Notes under the pieces: model-generated
What the model saw: the letters and a program-made list of their open reading frames with translations, nothing else
Told to the model about the DNA's origin: nothing
Database searches by the model: none
Origin: Thermococcus profundus
GTDB taxonomy: Archaea > Methanobacteriota_B > Thermococci > Thermococcales > Thermococcaceae
DNA: 64,000 bases
Assembly: GCF_002214585.1 (NCBI RefSeq)
Contig: NZ_CP014862.1
Location: 930,001-994,000 of the forward strand
Direction of reading: 5' to 3'
Part shown: in pieces, positions 36,296 through 44,765 of the stretch
Position numbering within the stretch: the first letter of the stretch is position 1
Layout of the letters: the number at the start of each line of letters is the position of its first letter
Program-made: the position numbers and the translations under genes

Positions 36296-37390
36296 ATGGA
36301 GGGAGAAATCACCTCAAACAAGGCCGTTTACACACGGAACGTGCCTGAGGACAGGCTTCAGCTGGTTGAGATCATTGACAAGAGCAGGGCAAAAGTCGTC
36401 ATGTTCATCGGCGACGTTGACAGCGGAAAGACCACTACCCTGACCTTCGTGGCCAACGAGCTGATAGGGAAAGGATACAGGGTTGCCATCGTCGACAGCG
36501 ACGTTGGACAGAAGGGTATCCTACCGCCTGCAACGATAAGCCTCGGGATCGCTGGTGGGAGGTTTTCAAACCTGAACGAGGTAGCGCCGGTTGCGCATTA
36601 CTTCATAGGGACAACGACTCCAAGCCAGCATACAGCAGAGACGGTGGTTGGGGTCAAGAGGCTCGTTGAGCTGGGAAAGTCAATGGCAGACGTTGTCCTG
36701 ATTGACACAACGGGCTTCATCAGCGGCCGGGGATTTGACCTTAAGAGGCTCAAGATAGAGGCCACAGAACCCGACTTAACGGTTTTTATTAAGGGAAAAG
36801 GCGAGAGGGAGGGGGACATAAGGAGGCTGATGGATAGCGTCTCCAATCTGACCAACACGTTTCTTCTCCAGAGGAGCGGGGAGGTCAGAAGATACGATCC
36901 AGCTGAGAGGAGGGAGATCAGAAGGGTCAAATGGAGGAAGTACTTCGAAGGCTCCAGAACGGTTGAGGTAGATCTCTCCCATCTCAGAGTCTCAGGGACT
37001 TCAATGTTTTCAGGGAGGCCCCTTACACCCGAGGAGAGGGAGCTTATAGAGAGGATCCACGGATGGGTAGTGCTGGACGGATGGAAAGGAAAGGAGGAAT
37101 ACGCCGTAATAAAAGCGGGGGACGATGGAAAGCGGTATTACAACCGCTCCGTCATCAAGGCAGTGGATTTTGAGTCCCTCAGCAACCTCCTGGTAGGGTT
37201 CATAGACGGGAGGGGGCTGTGCCTTGGGCTGGGCATTCTGAAGTGGCCGAGGCTGAGCGAGGGGAAGCTTGAGGTCTTGACCCCTCTGAGCGAAGGAGAG
37301 CTCGCCAAAGCCACTGAAATACGGTTTGGAAGGATAAGGGTCACAGAAACGGGGGAGGAGCTGGGTCTTCTGATGCGCGATGAGCTTTAG
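36296..37390 (+). CDS. Clp1-type polynucleotide 5'-hydroxyl kinase
   Basis: The 364-residue protein matches archaeal Clp1/Grc3 RNA kinases, which phosphorylate 5'-hydroxyl ends of RNA and DNA and may act in tRNA splicing or RNA repair. The P-loop GDVDSGKTTT is near residue 40, VDSDVGQKG near 70, TPSQHTAE near 105 and the Walker B-like DTTGFISGRG near 136. A beta-rich C-terminal region follows, as in the family. The ATG at 36296 lies after AGGCAGGGGAG and a TATA box at 36257-36266 is at the right distance. Thirty bases separate its end from the next gene's TATA region. Confidence 0.9.
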   Translation: MEGEITSNKAVYTRNVPEDRLQLVEIIDKSRAKVVMFIGDVDSGKTTTLTFVANELIGKGYRVAIVDSDVGQKGILPPATISLGIAGGRFSNLNEVAPVAHYFIGTTTPSQHTAETVVGVKRLVELGKSMADVVLIDTTGFISGRGFDLKRLKIEATEPDLTVFIKGKGEREGDIRRLMDSVSNLTNTFLLQRSGEVRRYDPAERREIRRVKWRKYFEGSRTVEVDLSHLRVSGTSMFSGRPLTPEERELIERIHGWVVLDGWKGKEEYAVIKAGDDGKRYYNRSVIKAVDFESLSNLLVGFIDGRGLCLGLGILKWPRLSEGKLEVLTPLSEGELAKATEIRFGRIRVTETGEELGLLMRDEL

Positions 37391-37434
37391 CAAACATTTT
37401 TAAATCTCCCCCCGATTTTTATTAGGTGCGTCTA

Positions 37435-38265
37435 ATGGAGGTCAGGGCTTTTGTAGAGATAACCAGGCCGCACAACTGCTCCTTGGCTGGCATAGTCGGT
37501 ATTCTGGGTTCCATCGTTGCCCTCGGCTCCGTTCCCCAAATAAAAACTGCGTTGCTGGTGTTTCTAGTGGTGACCCTCGGATGCGCTGGTGGGAACACGA
37601 TAAACGACTACTTCGACTACGAGATAGACAGCATCAACAGGCCGGAGAGACCCCTTCCCAGGGGTGCGATGAGCAGAAAAACGGCTTTCTGGTACGCGAT
37701 GTTTCTCTTCGCCATTGGCCTCCTGACGGCGTGGTTGATATCAACTTACGCCTTCCTCTTCGCCCTCGCCGCTTACGTCCTCATGTTCCTCTACGCGTGG
37801 AAGCTCAAACCGATGCCGTTCATAGGCAATCTCGCCGTTGCTACCCTGACCGGAGCTACGCCCCTCTACGGGGCCATCGCAGTTGGCAGGTTTGGACTTG
37901 CTGGAACCCTGGCCGTCTGTGCCTTCCTCGTCAACGTCGCCAGGGAGGTCGTCAAGGACATTGAGGATATGAAGGGTGACCTTCAGAAGGGGGCAAAGAC
38001 ACTGCCGATAATAATCGGGCCAAAAAAAGCGGCCTATGTGGGAGCTGGCTTCGGAATAGCCACGGTTATAGCCTCTTTCCTTCCCGTGAGGGCGGGAGTC
38101 GGAGTGGGGTACTACGCCATGGTTCCCGTGGATCTCATTATTCTCTACGCGGTTTATCTGATAGCCAGGAACCAAGATAAAAGAACCGCTCACAGATCCC
38201 AGATCCTGCTCAAGGTGAGCATATTCCTGGCCGTTATGGCCTTCCTGATAGCTGCACTCGTGTGA
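37435..38265 (+). CDS. Digeranylgeranylglyceryl phosphate synthase (UbiA family)
   Basis: This 276-residue membrane prenyltransferase makes the second ether bond of archaeal lipids by adding a geranylgeranyl chain to geranylgeranylglyceryl phosphate. Two aspartate-rich motifs are visible: NDYFDYEIDSINRP near residue 57, with the following PLPRG, and DIEDMKGDLQKG near 174. About eight to nine membrane helices separate them. The start at 37435 (MEVRAFVEITRPHNC) follows AGGTGCG; the frame opening three codons earlier is less likely. The next gene begins ten bases after the stop and is probably co-transcribed. Confidence 0.93.
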   Translation: MEVRAFVEITRPHNCSLAGIVGILGSIVALGSVPQIKTALLVFLVVTLGCAGGNTINDYFDYEIDSINRPERPLPRGAMSRKTAFWYAMFLFAIGLLTAWLISTYAFLFALAAYVLMFLYAWKLKPMPFIGNLAVATLTGATPLYGAIAVGRFGLAGTLAVCAFLVNVAREVVKDIEDMKGDLQKGAKTLPIIIGPKKAAYVGAGFGIATVIASFLPVRAGVGVGYYAMVPVDLIILYAVYLIARNQDKRTAHRSQILLKVSIFLAVMAFLIAALV

Positions 38266-38275
38266 GGTGGTGAGA

Positions 38276-38656
38276 ATGGAGTTTAAGGACGAAATCGTCA
38301 AAAACCTGGAGAGCGAAGGGCTCTGGACCGTGATCACTTTCAAAACTCCCCACGGCCCGGGAGAGACTATGAAAGAGCTCTCAAACGCAGTAGAGGAGGC
38401 CGGCTGGAGGATAACGTTCAAAGCCAACTGGTGGACGGCGGACATACCCTACGGCCTCATAAGGATCGACGCCGTCAAGGATGGAAGGGAGAAGATAATC
38501 CTCGGAAAGTGGGTTCTGGGGAGCGAGTACTCCCTGATAAAAATAGAGAACATGGATCTTGAAAGAGGTAAGGAAGAGTTCTTCCGTATGGTGGACAGCA
38601 TAACGTCGACGCTCATACACGACCCGGTGATAAGAACCATGAGGGAGCAGTACTGA
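38276..38656 (+). CDS. Conserved-type protein of unknown function
   Basis: The 126-residue soluble protein starts at an ATG preceded by GAGGTGGTGAGA, ten bases after the prenyltransferase gene. It alternates helices and strands, with aromatic residues in FKANWWTADIPYGLIRID near residue 48 and a C-terminal helix; no catalytic motif, signal peptide or membrane helix is visible. The position suggests an operon with the lipid gene, but nothing links it to lipid synthesis. Its codon use is ordinary for this genome. Not recognised. Confidence 0.7.
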   Translation: MEFKDEIVKNLESEGLWTVITFKTPHGPGETMKELSNAVEEAGWRITFKANWWTADIPYGLIRIDAVKDGREKIILGKWVLGSEYSLIKIENMDLERGKEEFFRMVDSITSTLIHDPVIRTMREQY

Positions 38657-38659
38657 CCG

Positions 38660-38680
38660 CTTTTTCTTTTCCTTTGAGGT
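38660..38680 (+). terminator. T-rich terminator between convergent transcripts
   Basis: CTTTTTCTTTTCCTTTG begins a few bases after the TGA at 38654, in the gap to the convergent RPA operon. It is a normal archaeal oligo-T terminator for the plus-strand operon. Confidence 0.5.
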
Positions 38681-38706
38681 CGAAAGAAAATGGACAAAGT
38701 AGAGCC

Positions 38707-39513
38707 TCAAAGGGGCTCGTAATAACCGGTCTCCGGCTCGTAGATCTCCCCCTCGGCGAGCAGCTGGGTTATTGCCTCCTCGACTATCTCCTCATCGAAG
38801 TCCTTTGAGAGCTTCTTAACGATGAAGCGGTGGGAGAGTGGTTTTCCTTTCTCTGTGAGGAGATCCATGACGGCTTTCTTAGCCTTTTCGAGTTCTGGGT
38901 TCTCCTCGGGCTTTTCCTCCTCGACCGGCTCCTCAAAGAGCTCCTCCTCAAGCTCCGCGCTCCTCTGCTCAAGCATCAGTGTGTAGAGCTCGTCTATGGT
39001 GAGGAGAAGATCCTCATCCACCCCCTTGTTCTTGGCTATTACCTTTGCCTTGGCGGTTATGCCGTAGCGGTCGTAGATGTCGAAGGCTATCCTGGCCTTT
39101 CTCGCGTGTTCGGCCTTCTCCTTGAGGGTCTCAAAGCGGTGGAGGATCATCATGTTCGGGTGAACCGTGGAAACGCCCTCAACGAGTATCTGCTTGTCGT
39201 CGCGCCACTCGGCAACCTTTCCGATTACCTGAACGAGATCACCCTTCTTGACGAGCTTGACGAAGCGGGTGTTGTCGCGGAAGGCGAGAACCCATATGGT
39301 CCCGGTTCCATCGTCGATCTGGAACTTGCCGTAGGTCTCGTCGTCGCTTATGAAAGGCTCGCGCACAACGGTGGCAACCACTTTAACGCGGTAGACTTTC
39401 CTGGCGTCTTTGGTTATGATGTAGTTCGGCTCCAGGTCGCCGTCGCTCTTTATGTAGTAGCCGTCTATGATGTCCCGCAGGTAGACCCTGCTGGCTGGCA
39501 GGCGCTTCTTCAT
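38707..39513 (-). CDS. rpa32: Replication protein A, RPA32-type subunit
   Basis: This 268-residue subunit of the archaeal heterotrimeric single-strand DNA-binding protein has one OB fold (about residues 40-125: VVREPFISDD, FQIDDGTGTIWVLAFRDN, KKGDLVQVIGKVAEW) followed by a helical linker rich in Glu and a C-terminal winged helix (KPLSHRFIVKKLSKDF, about 225). It is the last gene of the rpa41-rpa14-rpa32 operon; its start overlaps the end of rpa14 by four bases. Thermococcales RPA works in replication, repair and recombination. Length and layout match the Pyrococcus subunit. Confidence 0.93.
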   Translation of the reverse strand: MKKRLPASRVYLRDIIDGYYIKSDGDLEPNYIITKDARKVYRVKVVATVVREPFISDDETYGKFQIDDGTGTIWVLAFRDNTRFVKLVKKGDLVQVIGKVAEWRDDKQILVEGVSTVHPNMMILHRFETLKEKAEHARKARIAFDIYDRYGITAKAKVIAKNKGVDEDLLLTIDELYTLMLEQRSAELEEELFEEPVEEEKPEENPELEKAKKAVMDLLTEKGKPLSHRFIVKKLSKDFDEEIVEEAITQLLAEGEIYEPETGYYEPL

Positions 39514-39899
39514 GCCTCCTCACCCCCTTCCCAGAAGGCAGTCTTTGCCTCTATCTTCGGGAGGTACTCCCTCTCTAGCTTCTGTATCTCCTCTAAGCTC
39601 TCCAGATCAGCGCCGCTGAAGTCCTGGAGCACCTCCCCATAAATGTGGATCCCTTCGTCGTTCCTGATGACCCTGCCGATAACCCTTACAAGCTGTCCTG
39701 GCTCTGGAAGCACGTTCTCCTCGCTCTCGATAAGAATGACACCGGTTCCGTCGTCGAGCCAGAAGGTATAGTCCATTTTGTCTATCTTGAAGGCCTTTCC
39801 TATGAGGGCGACGCGCGTGTCGTCTTCCTTTATCTCGGCGATCTTCCTCTCAACGGCGGGCTTCCTCCGCCTGAACCTGGGCTCGCCTTCAACTTCCAT
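39510..39899 (-). CDS. rpa14: Replication protein A, RPA14-type subunit
   Basis: A 129-residue single OB-fold subunit (VALIGKAFKIDKMDYTFWLDD in part, TGVILIESEENVLPEPGQLVRVIGR in part) that forms the trimer core with RPA41 and RPA32. It lies between the other two subunit genes, six bases after the rpa41 stop region and overlapping rpa32 by four bases, so translation of the trimer is coupled. Residues after about 95 form a charged helix used for trimerisation in the family. It has no zinc site. Confidence 0.93.
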   Translation of the reverse strand: MEVEGEPRFRRRKPAVERKIAEIKEDDTRVALIGKAFKIDKMDYTFWLDDGTGVILIESEENVLPEPGQLVRVIGRVIRNDEGIHIYGEVLQDFSGADLESLEEIQKLEREYLPKIEAKTAFWEGGEEA

Positions 39900-39904
39900 C
39901 TAGA

Positions 39905-40984
39905 TCACCCCTCAACCTCTTCGAGCCTCTTTAAAGCTTCCCTGAGCTGGCTCCTCTCGATGGAGATCTCCCTCTTGAAGTCTATCTCGTCCCAGCCGAA
40001 GGCCTTCAGGATGAGACCGAAGAACTTGTCGTCGATGACGTTGCCCCTCGTCACTATCTCCTTCCCGAGAACCGTGTAGAACTCCTCCTCCGCGAGCTTT
40101 CTGGAGGCCTCCTTGGGAGTAGCCCCGGCCTCGATCAGTTCCTTCTGCTTCTCGTAGATCTCCTCGGGATCCACGCCGAGAAGATCCGCCGCCTCGTCCC
40201 CGAAGAGTGTAACCCTTATGTAGCCGCTTCCGTCGTCGAGGCCGAAGTCAACGACGGTCATCTTAACCGGTTCGACTTCACCGTGCTCCGGGCAGATCCA
40301 TGTCTCGGTGGCTGGATCGTAGTCAACCTTCCTCCTGCACTGGGGGCAGGCGTCGTAAACTGTGACGCGGTAGAGTCTAGCCACAGTTCCCCTCAGCTCT
40401 ATGAACTTCTCTCCTCCCATGAGGTCGCCTATCTTAACGCGCTTGTAGTTGTAGCTCCTGACCTCTTCAATGGGCGGTATCTCCTCAACGCGGGGATCGT
40501 CGGTCGGGTTAACGATTATCCTGCTTCTGAAGTTGACGTGGAGCTCAACTCCGTTTCTCCCCTCGCGGACGCTCGGGTTGATGACCTTAACGACGTCGCC
40601 GGGGTTTATTTCGTTGTAGTACTTTCCAAACTGCGAGTCCCACAGGACGAGCCTGACCTTTCCTGTGGCGTCGTAAATGATGAGGTTGGCCACAACGCCT
40701 TTTCCGCCGTCCCTCCTCGTGTATTCCCTTGGTGGATACTTCCTGAGAACCCTGCCCACGACGTTGACGCCGGTCATCCCGGGAACAAGGTCTCCGAGCT
40801 TAAGGGCCTCTTCCTCCTCTTCAAGACTGATTCCAAGTTCCTCTGCAAGGAGAAGCGCAGCGGCGTGTTCTCCGACACCCTCACGCTTCATGATCTCCTT
40901 GAGTTTTTTCTCTATCTCTCCCTCACTCATGCCGGTCTTTGACCGGACGAGTTTGAGGATGTCCTCCTTTGTAAGCACTGCCAT
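39905..40984 (-). CDS. rpa41: Replication protein A, RPA41-type large subunit
   Basis: The 359-residue large subunit carries an N-terminal helical region, an OB fold (about 70-170, VVGRVLRKYPPREY, GKVRLVLWDSQFGKYY) and a second OB fold with an inserted zinc finger CPQCRRKVDY then CPEH (about residues 214-237), as in archaeal RPA41. It starts at the ATG at 40984, preceded by AGGTGAG; the GTG nine bases upstream lies in that site. A TATA box, GTTTAAATAC on the minus strand, is at about 41016-41025. It heads the rpa41-rpa14-rpa32 operon. Confidence 0.94.
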   Translation of the reverse strand: MAVLTKEDILKLVRSKTGMSEGEIEKKLKEIMKREGVGEHAAALLLAEELGISLEEEEEALKLGDLVPGMTGVNVVGRVLRKYPPREYTRRDGGKGVVANLIIYDATGKVRLVLWDSQFGKYYNEINPGDVVKVINPSVREGRNGVELHVNFRSRIIVNPTDDPRVEEIPPIEEVRSYNYKRVKIGDLMGGEKFIELRGTVARLYRVTVYDACPQCRRKVDYDPATETWICPEHGEVEPVKMTVVDFGLDDGSGYIRVTLFGDEAADLLGVDPEEIYEKQKELIEAGATPKEASRKLAEEEFYTVLGKEIVTRGNVIDDKFFGLILKAFGWDEIDFKREISIERSQLREALKRLEEVEG

Positions 40985-41029
40985 AAAACTCACCTAGATG
41001 GTAATTCATGTCCCCGTATTTAAACCTTT

Positions 41030-41152
41030 CCGGCTTTTGGAGAGCCGGAGAAGTGAGAACCTGCCGCAACGTGTAGTGCCCTCTTTGGCCCGTTTGAGGG
41101 CATTAGCATCTCGTTCTTGTGCTTCGGCCCAAGGATCTAGACAACTCACTTC
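41030..41152. other. Cluster of perfect inverted repeats upstream of the RPA promoter
   Basis: Three exact stems occur in 123 non-coding bases: CCGGCT (41030-41035) with AGCCGG (41043-41048), GAAGTGAG (41050-41057) with CTCACTTC (41145-41152), and, nested inside the latter, TGCCCTC (41077-41083) with GAGGGCA (41096-41102). The interval 40985-41200 otherwise holds the RPA promoter. The outer and inner stems could fold into one RNA on either strand. Box motifs of C/D or H/ACA guides are not clear. It may be an uncharacterised small RNA, a terminator of the kinase gene, or gene debris. Confidence 0.35.
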
Positions 41153-41200
41153 TGGTTATCATTGAAGAAATGAAAATGGCCGGAGGGGGACTTAATTGCC

Positions 41201-44200
41201 TCACGTCTCGTTTTCCCGTTTTATTTCGTGAACTAAAACTTTCAGTCTTTCTATGAAGTCTTCGCTAACAGGGAGGTTCTCTTTCAAGAGGGTCTCGGCC
41301 GTGCTTATCGCGCTGAGGAGGTCGTTCAAGTTCTTCACCGTGTAGAACTTGAGGTCGTTGAGGGTGTTGAGGAGTTCGGCTTTGTTGTTGAGTTGCGCGT
41401 ACGCGAGGGCCAGTTTTCCGAGTGTTTCAACTACTATTCTCCTGTTTTTCCGAATTTCCTCTGGTGTTGTGCTCTTCTTCAGTGCCGAAACACTCCAGCT
41501 GAGGGTCTTTTTGAGTTCTTGGACTTCGCTTTCCAGCTCAGCTTTCCGCCTCTCAACTTCTTCAAGCTTTCCAACGTCTTTTAAGAACTCGTCAACGCTC
41601 TGATAGCGCTCCTCCTTCCTTTTGGCTAAGAGCTTCTCGAAGATTTCATCGTATTTTGCCAGCTCCGGATCGATCTTTGATGGTGGAGTGAACCTGTAAG
41701 TTTCGTCAACTATCTTTCCGAAGACCTCTTCATAGGTGTAGCCCTCAAAGGGAAGCTTTCCAGTTAGGAGCTCGTAGAATATGACGCCCAACTGCCAGAT
41801 ATCGGTTCTCGCGTCCGTGTGGCCGTATTTTCCGGGCAGGAGGTGCTCTGGAGCCGCGTAAAGGGGAGTGTAGCCCATTACGCTCCTGCTTGAGCTCATT
41901 GTTCCAATTTTTGCCAGGCCCCAGTCAGTTATTTTGGGAGTTAAATCGCTCTTGAGGAGGACGTTTTGAGGCTTTAAATCACGGTGGTAGATTCCTTTAG
42001 AGTGGGCGTGTTTTAATCCTTCGGCAATTCCCCTGACGAGTCTCAGTGCAGTGCTTTCATCAACGGGCTTCGGGTACTTTTCCAGGTCTCTGATGGTCTT
42101 TCCGTTCAGTTTGAAGCCCTCAACGTACTCCATTTCAAGGTGCGGTACTGGGAGGATGTCCGCGTCGTAGAGTTTGACGATGTTCGGATGGTCGAGCTGT
42201 AACCATGTGGATACTTCCCTGAGGAAGGTCTTGCTCGTCTTCTCATCTATACGCGGGATTTTAAGGGCCACGATTTGGCCGTCTTTCTTTCTCCTTACTT
42301 TGTAAACTTTGGCGAAGCCGCCCTCACCGAGGAATTCTAAGGGCTCGTACTTGTTGAGGAGTTCTGCCGGGAATTCCGGATGATAGTTCGATGGTTGAGA
42401 TGCTGAAGTTGCTGCCAGTTGTGGTGTGGGGCTCTCCATATGTTCTTGGGCGGGGTGTTTTCCTTGTGTGGCCTCTGGTCTCCGAGAGGGTTCACTGGGT
42501 TTCTTCCCGCCCCTTGCCTTTGCAGCTATCCCTCCTATGAGAGCAAGGATGAGGATTGTTCCGAGAGCGTAGAGGAGTTTTGATGAGAATCCTGTTGAAG
42601 AGGAGCTTACCGGAGTCGTTGATGATGGGGAAGTTGAAGACTGAATGAGGTTTGATGTTGTAGTGGTTGTGGTAGTTGTTGTAGTGGTCGCTGTTGTGCT
42701 TGTGGTAGTCTTGATTATGGGCTTCAATTGTGGAGTGAGCGAGAGGGTTTTCCCGCCCGTTATCGTAATGTTCGCGGAATAACCCTCATAACCCTCTTTA
42801 ACAAGTTTTAACTCGTGCTTGCCCTTCGGCAACTTGTAGTCTGTGATTGGAGTCGTGCCGATGAGTGAACCATCAACGTAAACTTTAGCTCCTTCAGGGG
42901 AAGTTATTGATAAGTAACCGAAAAGAGGTGATAGTACTGGAGAGATCGTCTTGCTCTCCCCTGGGTTAAGGGTTATTGTGGTGGTATAATTCTCGTAATC
43001 CTCTTTAGAGAGTTTTATCCGATACGTCCCGGGGCTGAGGGTCAGATTTAATGGGGTTATCCCCTCGTAAGTTCCGTTAACGTAAACCTTAGCACCTGCT
43101 GGATCTGAATTAACCGAGAGAGTCGCTGGTTTGGGGGTTAGCTGGGCTGTTATTGTCTTGTTTTCCATTGGAGCAAGGGTTACTGTGGTAGTGTAGTCCT
43201 TGTAGTTCTCTTTGGAGAGTTTTACCTGATAGGTTCCGGGATTGAGGGTTAAAGTTAATGGTGTTACCCCTTCATAGGTCCCGTTAATGTAAACTCCTGC
43301 TCCACTTGGCTCAGAGCTAACTGAGAGGGTTGCGGGCCCATACTGCGTCTCCACCTGTGGACTCCATGAATGAGGATAGGCGTTTGAGTATTCAACTTCG
43401 GCGTTAGTCTCGTGGATTTCTGCGTTTGAGTCTTCAATGGTTGGGTAAGGCTCATTAATCTGGGCGTTTGAGTCTTTGTAGAAGCTACAGCCGGGAAGGT
43501 TCCCGTCCGGTGGGAGGCGGAGGAGCCAAGCATCTGCTCCAACATCAAGGATGGTAGGTTCTGCTCCATTGTCTCCTGCGATGATGATATTCCCATTATC
43601 CATGATAGCAACTGCGTGAGCATCATCAAAATCGTTTCCACCATAGATCTTTTCCCATTTAATGTTCCCATTATCATCAAGCCTGAGAACCCAAACATCA
43701 GTCCCGCGAGCACCAAAGTTTGAAGTTACTCCAGCTATAATAATATCTCCGTTGGAAGCGATGGCAACCGCATAAGCCTCATCATAAATATCTCCCCCAT
43801 AAGTTTTCTGCCATTTAATGTTCCCATTCTCGTCAAGTCTCAAAATCCAGGCGTCATTATTACCAGCACCAAAGCTACGAGTCTCTCCAACGAGGATAAT
43901 GTCTCCATTTGGAGCAATGGTGACTGCGTAAGCCCAATCGTTGTCTTTCCCTCCGTAAGTTTTCTGCCATTTTATGTTTCCATTCCCGTCAAGTCTGAGA
44001 ACCCAAACATCACCATATGCAACGTCAAAACTCCACGTTTCTCCTGCCACAATGATGTCTCCGTTGTTAGCCAAGGCAATCGCGTAAGCCCTATCGATAC
44101 TACTTCCCCCATAAGTCTTCTGCCACTCCACCTTTCCGTTCTCGTCCAGACGAAGAATCCAAACATTGGGTCCGTTAGTTCTAAAACTCCTAGTGTATCC

Positions 44201-44686
44201 AGCAACGATAATGCCCGCATTTGGAGCTATAGTGACTGCATGAGCTTCGTCATCATACTCTCCCCCATAAGTTTTCTGCCATTTTATACTCCCATTCTCG
44301 TCAAGCTTCAAAACCCAAACATCTTTACCCCCAGCGCCGAAACTTTCAGTCCAGCCTGCTACGATAATGTCCCCGTTATTGGCAATAGCAACTGCTGAAG
44401 CTGAGTCATTTTTGCTTCCACCGTATGTTTTTGCCCAAGCGAGGCTTCCATCTGGGTTGAGCTTCATCACAAAAGCGTCGTATCCTCCTGCTCCGGTTGA
44501 GTTGGTATAACCAACCGCGATAATACTCCCGTCCGACCAAATCTTGACGTCATTGATAACGTCAGTGCCAGCCCCGCCGTAGCTCTTAGCCCAGTAATAG
44601 TTGTCTCCTGCGACGGCTTTCGTTGGAAGTATTACGAGCGACCCCACCAGAACGGCGGCAAGTACCAGCGTGATGAGCCTTCTCAT
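41201..44686 (-). CDS. Receptor-type Ser/Thr protein kinase with beta-propeller repeats, PEGA domains and one membrane helix
   Basis: The 1161-residue protein starts at the ATG after GGTGAGGGAG. A signal/anchor segment (1-27) is followed by seven 52-residue repeats (about 34-400) with the core NGDIIVAG and DVWVLRLDENGNIKW, predicted to form a seven-bladed propeller; then three PEGA domains (about 449-655), a run of threonines, a membrane helix (about 703-725), and a Hanks-type kinase: glycine loop LGEGGFAKVY (about 780), lysine in VALKIP (about 805), HRDLKPQN (about 900) and DWG replacing DFG (about 921). A coiled-coil tail follows. Topology suggests an external sensor with a cytosolic kinase. 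The ligand and the target are unknown. DWG occurs in some active kinases, so activity is likely but untested. The repeat part is AT-richer than the flanks. Confidence 0.92.
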   Translation of the reverse strand: MRRLITLVLAAVLVGSLVILPTKAVAGDNYYWAKSYGGAGTDVINDVKIWSDGSIIAVGYTNSTGAGGYDAFVMKLNPDGSLAWAKTYGGSKNDSASAVAIANNGDIIVAGWTESFGAGGKDVWVLKLDENGSIKWQKTYGGEYDDEAHAVTIAPNAGIIVAGYTRSFRTNGPNVWILRLDENGKVEWQKTYGGSSIDRAYAIALANNGDIIVAGETWSFDVAYGDVWVLRLDGNGNIKWQKTYGGKDNDWAYAVTIAPNGDIILVGETRSFGAGNNDAWILRLDENGNIKWQKTYGGDIYDEAYAVAIASNGDIIIAGVTSNFGARGTDVWVLRLDDNGNIKWEKIYGGNDFDDAHAVAIMDNGNIIIAGDNGAEPTILDVGADAWLLRLPPDGNLPGCSFYKDSNAQINEPYPTIEDSNAEIHETNAEVEYSNAYPHSWSPQVETQYGPATLSVSSEPSGAGVYINGTYEGVTPLTLTLNPGTYQVKLSKENYKDYTTTVTLAPMENKTITAQLTPKPATLSVNSDPAGAKVYVNGTYEGITPLNLTLSPGTYRIKLSKEDYENYTTTITLNPGESKTISPVLSPLFGYLSITSPEGAKVYVDGSLIGTTPITDYKLPKGKHELKLVKEGYEGYSANITITGGKTLSLTPQLKPIIKTTTSTTATTTTTTTTTTTSNLIQSSTSPSSTTPVSSSSTGFSSKLLYALGTILILALIGGIAAKARGGKKPSEPSRRPEATQGKHPAQEHMESPTPQLAATSASQPSNYHPEFPAELLNKYEPLEFLGEGGFAKVYKVRRKKDGQIVALKIPRIDEKTSKTFLREVSTWLQLDHPNIVKLYDADILPVPHLEMEYVEGFKLNGKTIRDLEKYPKPVDESTALRLVRGIAEGLKHAHSKGIYHRDLKPQNVLLKSDLTPKITDWGLAKIGTMSSSRSVMGYTPLYAAPEHLLPGKYGHTDARTDIWQLGVIFYELLTGKLPFEGYTYEEVFGKIVDETYRFTPPSKIDPELAKYDEIFEKLLAKRKEERYQSVDEFLKDVGKLEEVERRKAELESEVQELKKTLSWSVSALKKSTTPEEIRKNRRIVVETLGKLALAYAQLNNKAELLNTLNDLKFYTVKNLNDLLSAISTAETLLKENLPVSEDFIERLKVLVHEIKRENET
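43480..44590 (-). repeat. Seven 52-codon coding repeats (predicted propeller blades)
   Basis: Each unit begins with (T/S/I)YGG, continues with DxAxAVAIxxNGDIIVAG, then a variable loop, and ends DVWVLRLDENGNIKWQK. Units two to six are all 52 codons and highly alike; the first and seventh are more divergent, as expected for the closing blades of a propeller. The similarity is high at DNA level too, so duplication or gene conversion may be recent. Confidence 0.8.
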
Positions 44687-44715
44687 CTCCCTCACCTTCA
44701 GCGTTTTGTGAACGT

Positions 44716-44735
44716 GGAAAAGAAAAAACTTTTCC
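44716..44735 (-). promoter_or_regulatory. Inverted repeat in the receptor kinase promoter region
   Basis: GGAAAAG and CTTTTCC flank a run of six A (plus strand), 30-50 bases before the kinase start codon. It may be an operator or part of an AT-rich promoter; no clear separate TATA box was found. Confidence 0.25.
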
Positions 44736-44765
44736 CTTCATCTTCAAAATCTTCCTAACTTAACC

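Noticed and set aside
41033-41143. Minus-strand frame of about 36 codons in the non-coding interval upstream of rpa41
   Set aside because: It is bounded by a stop just upstream, has no ribosome binding site and runs into the RPA TATA box; the inverted repeats in it are better explained as RNA or DNA structure.
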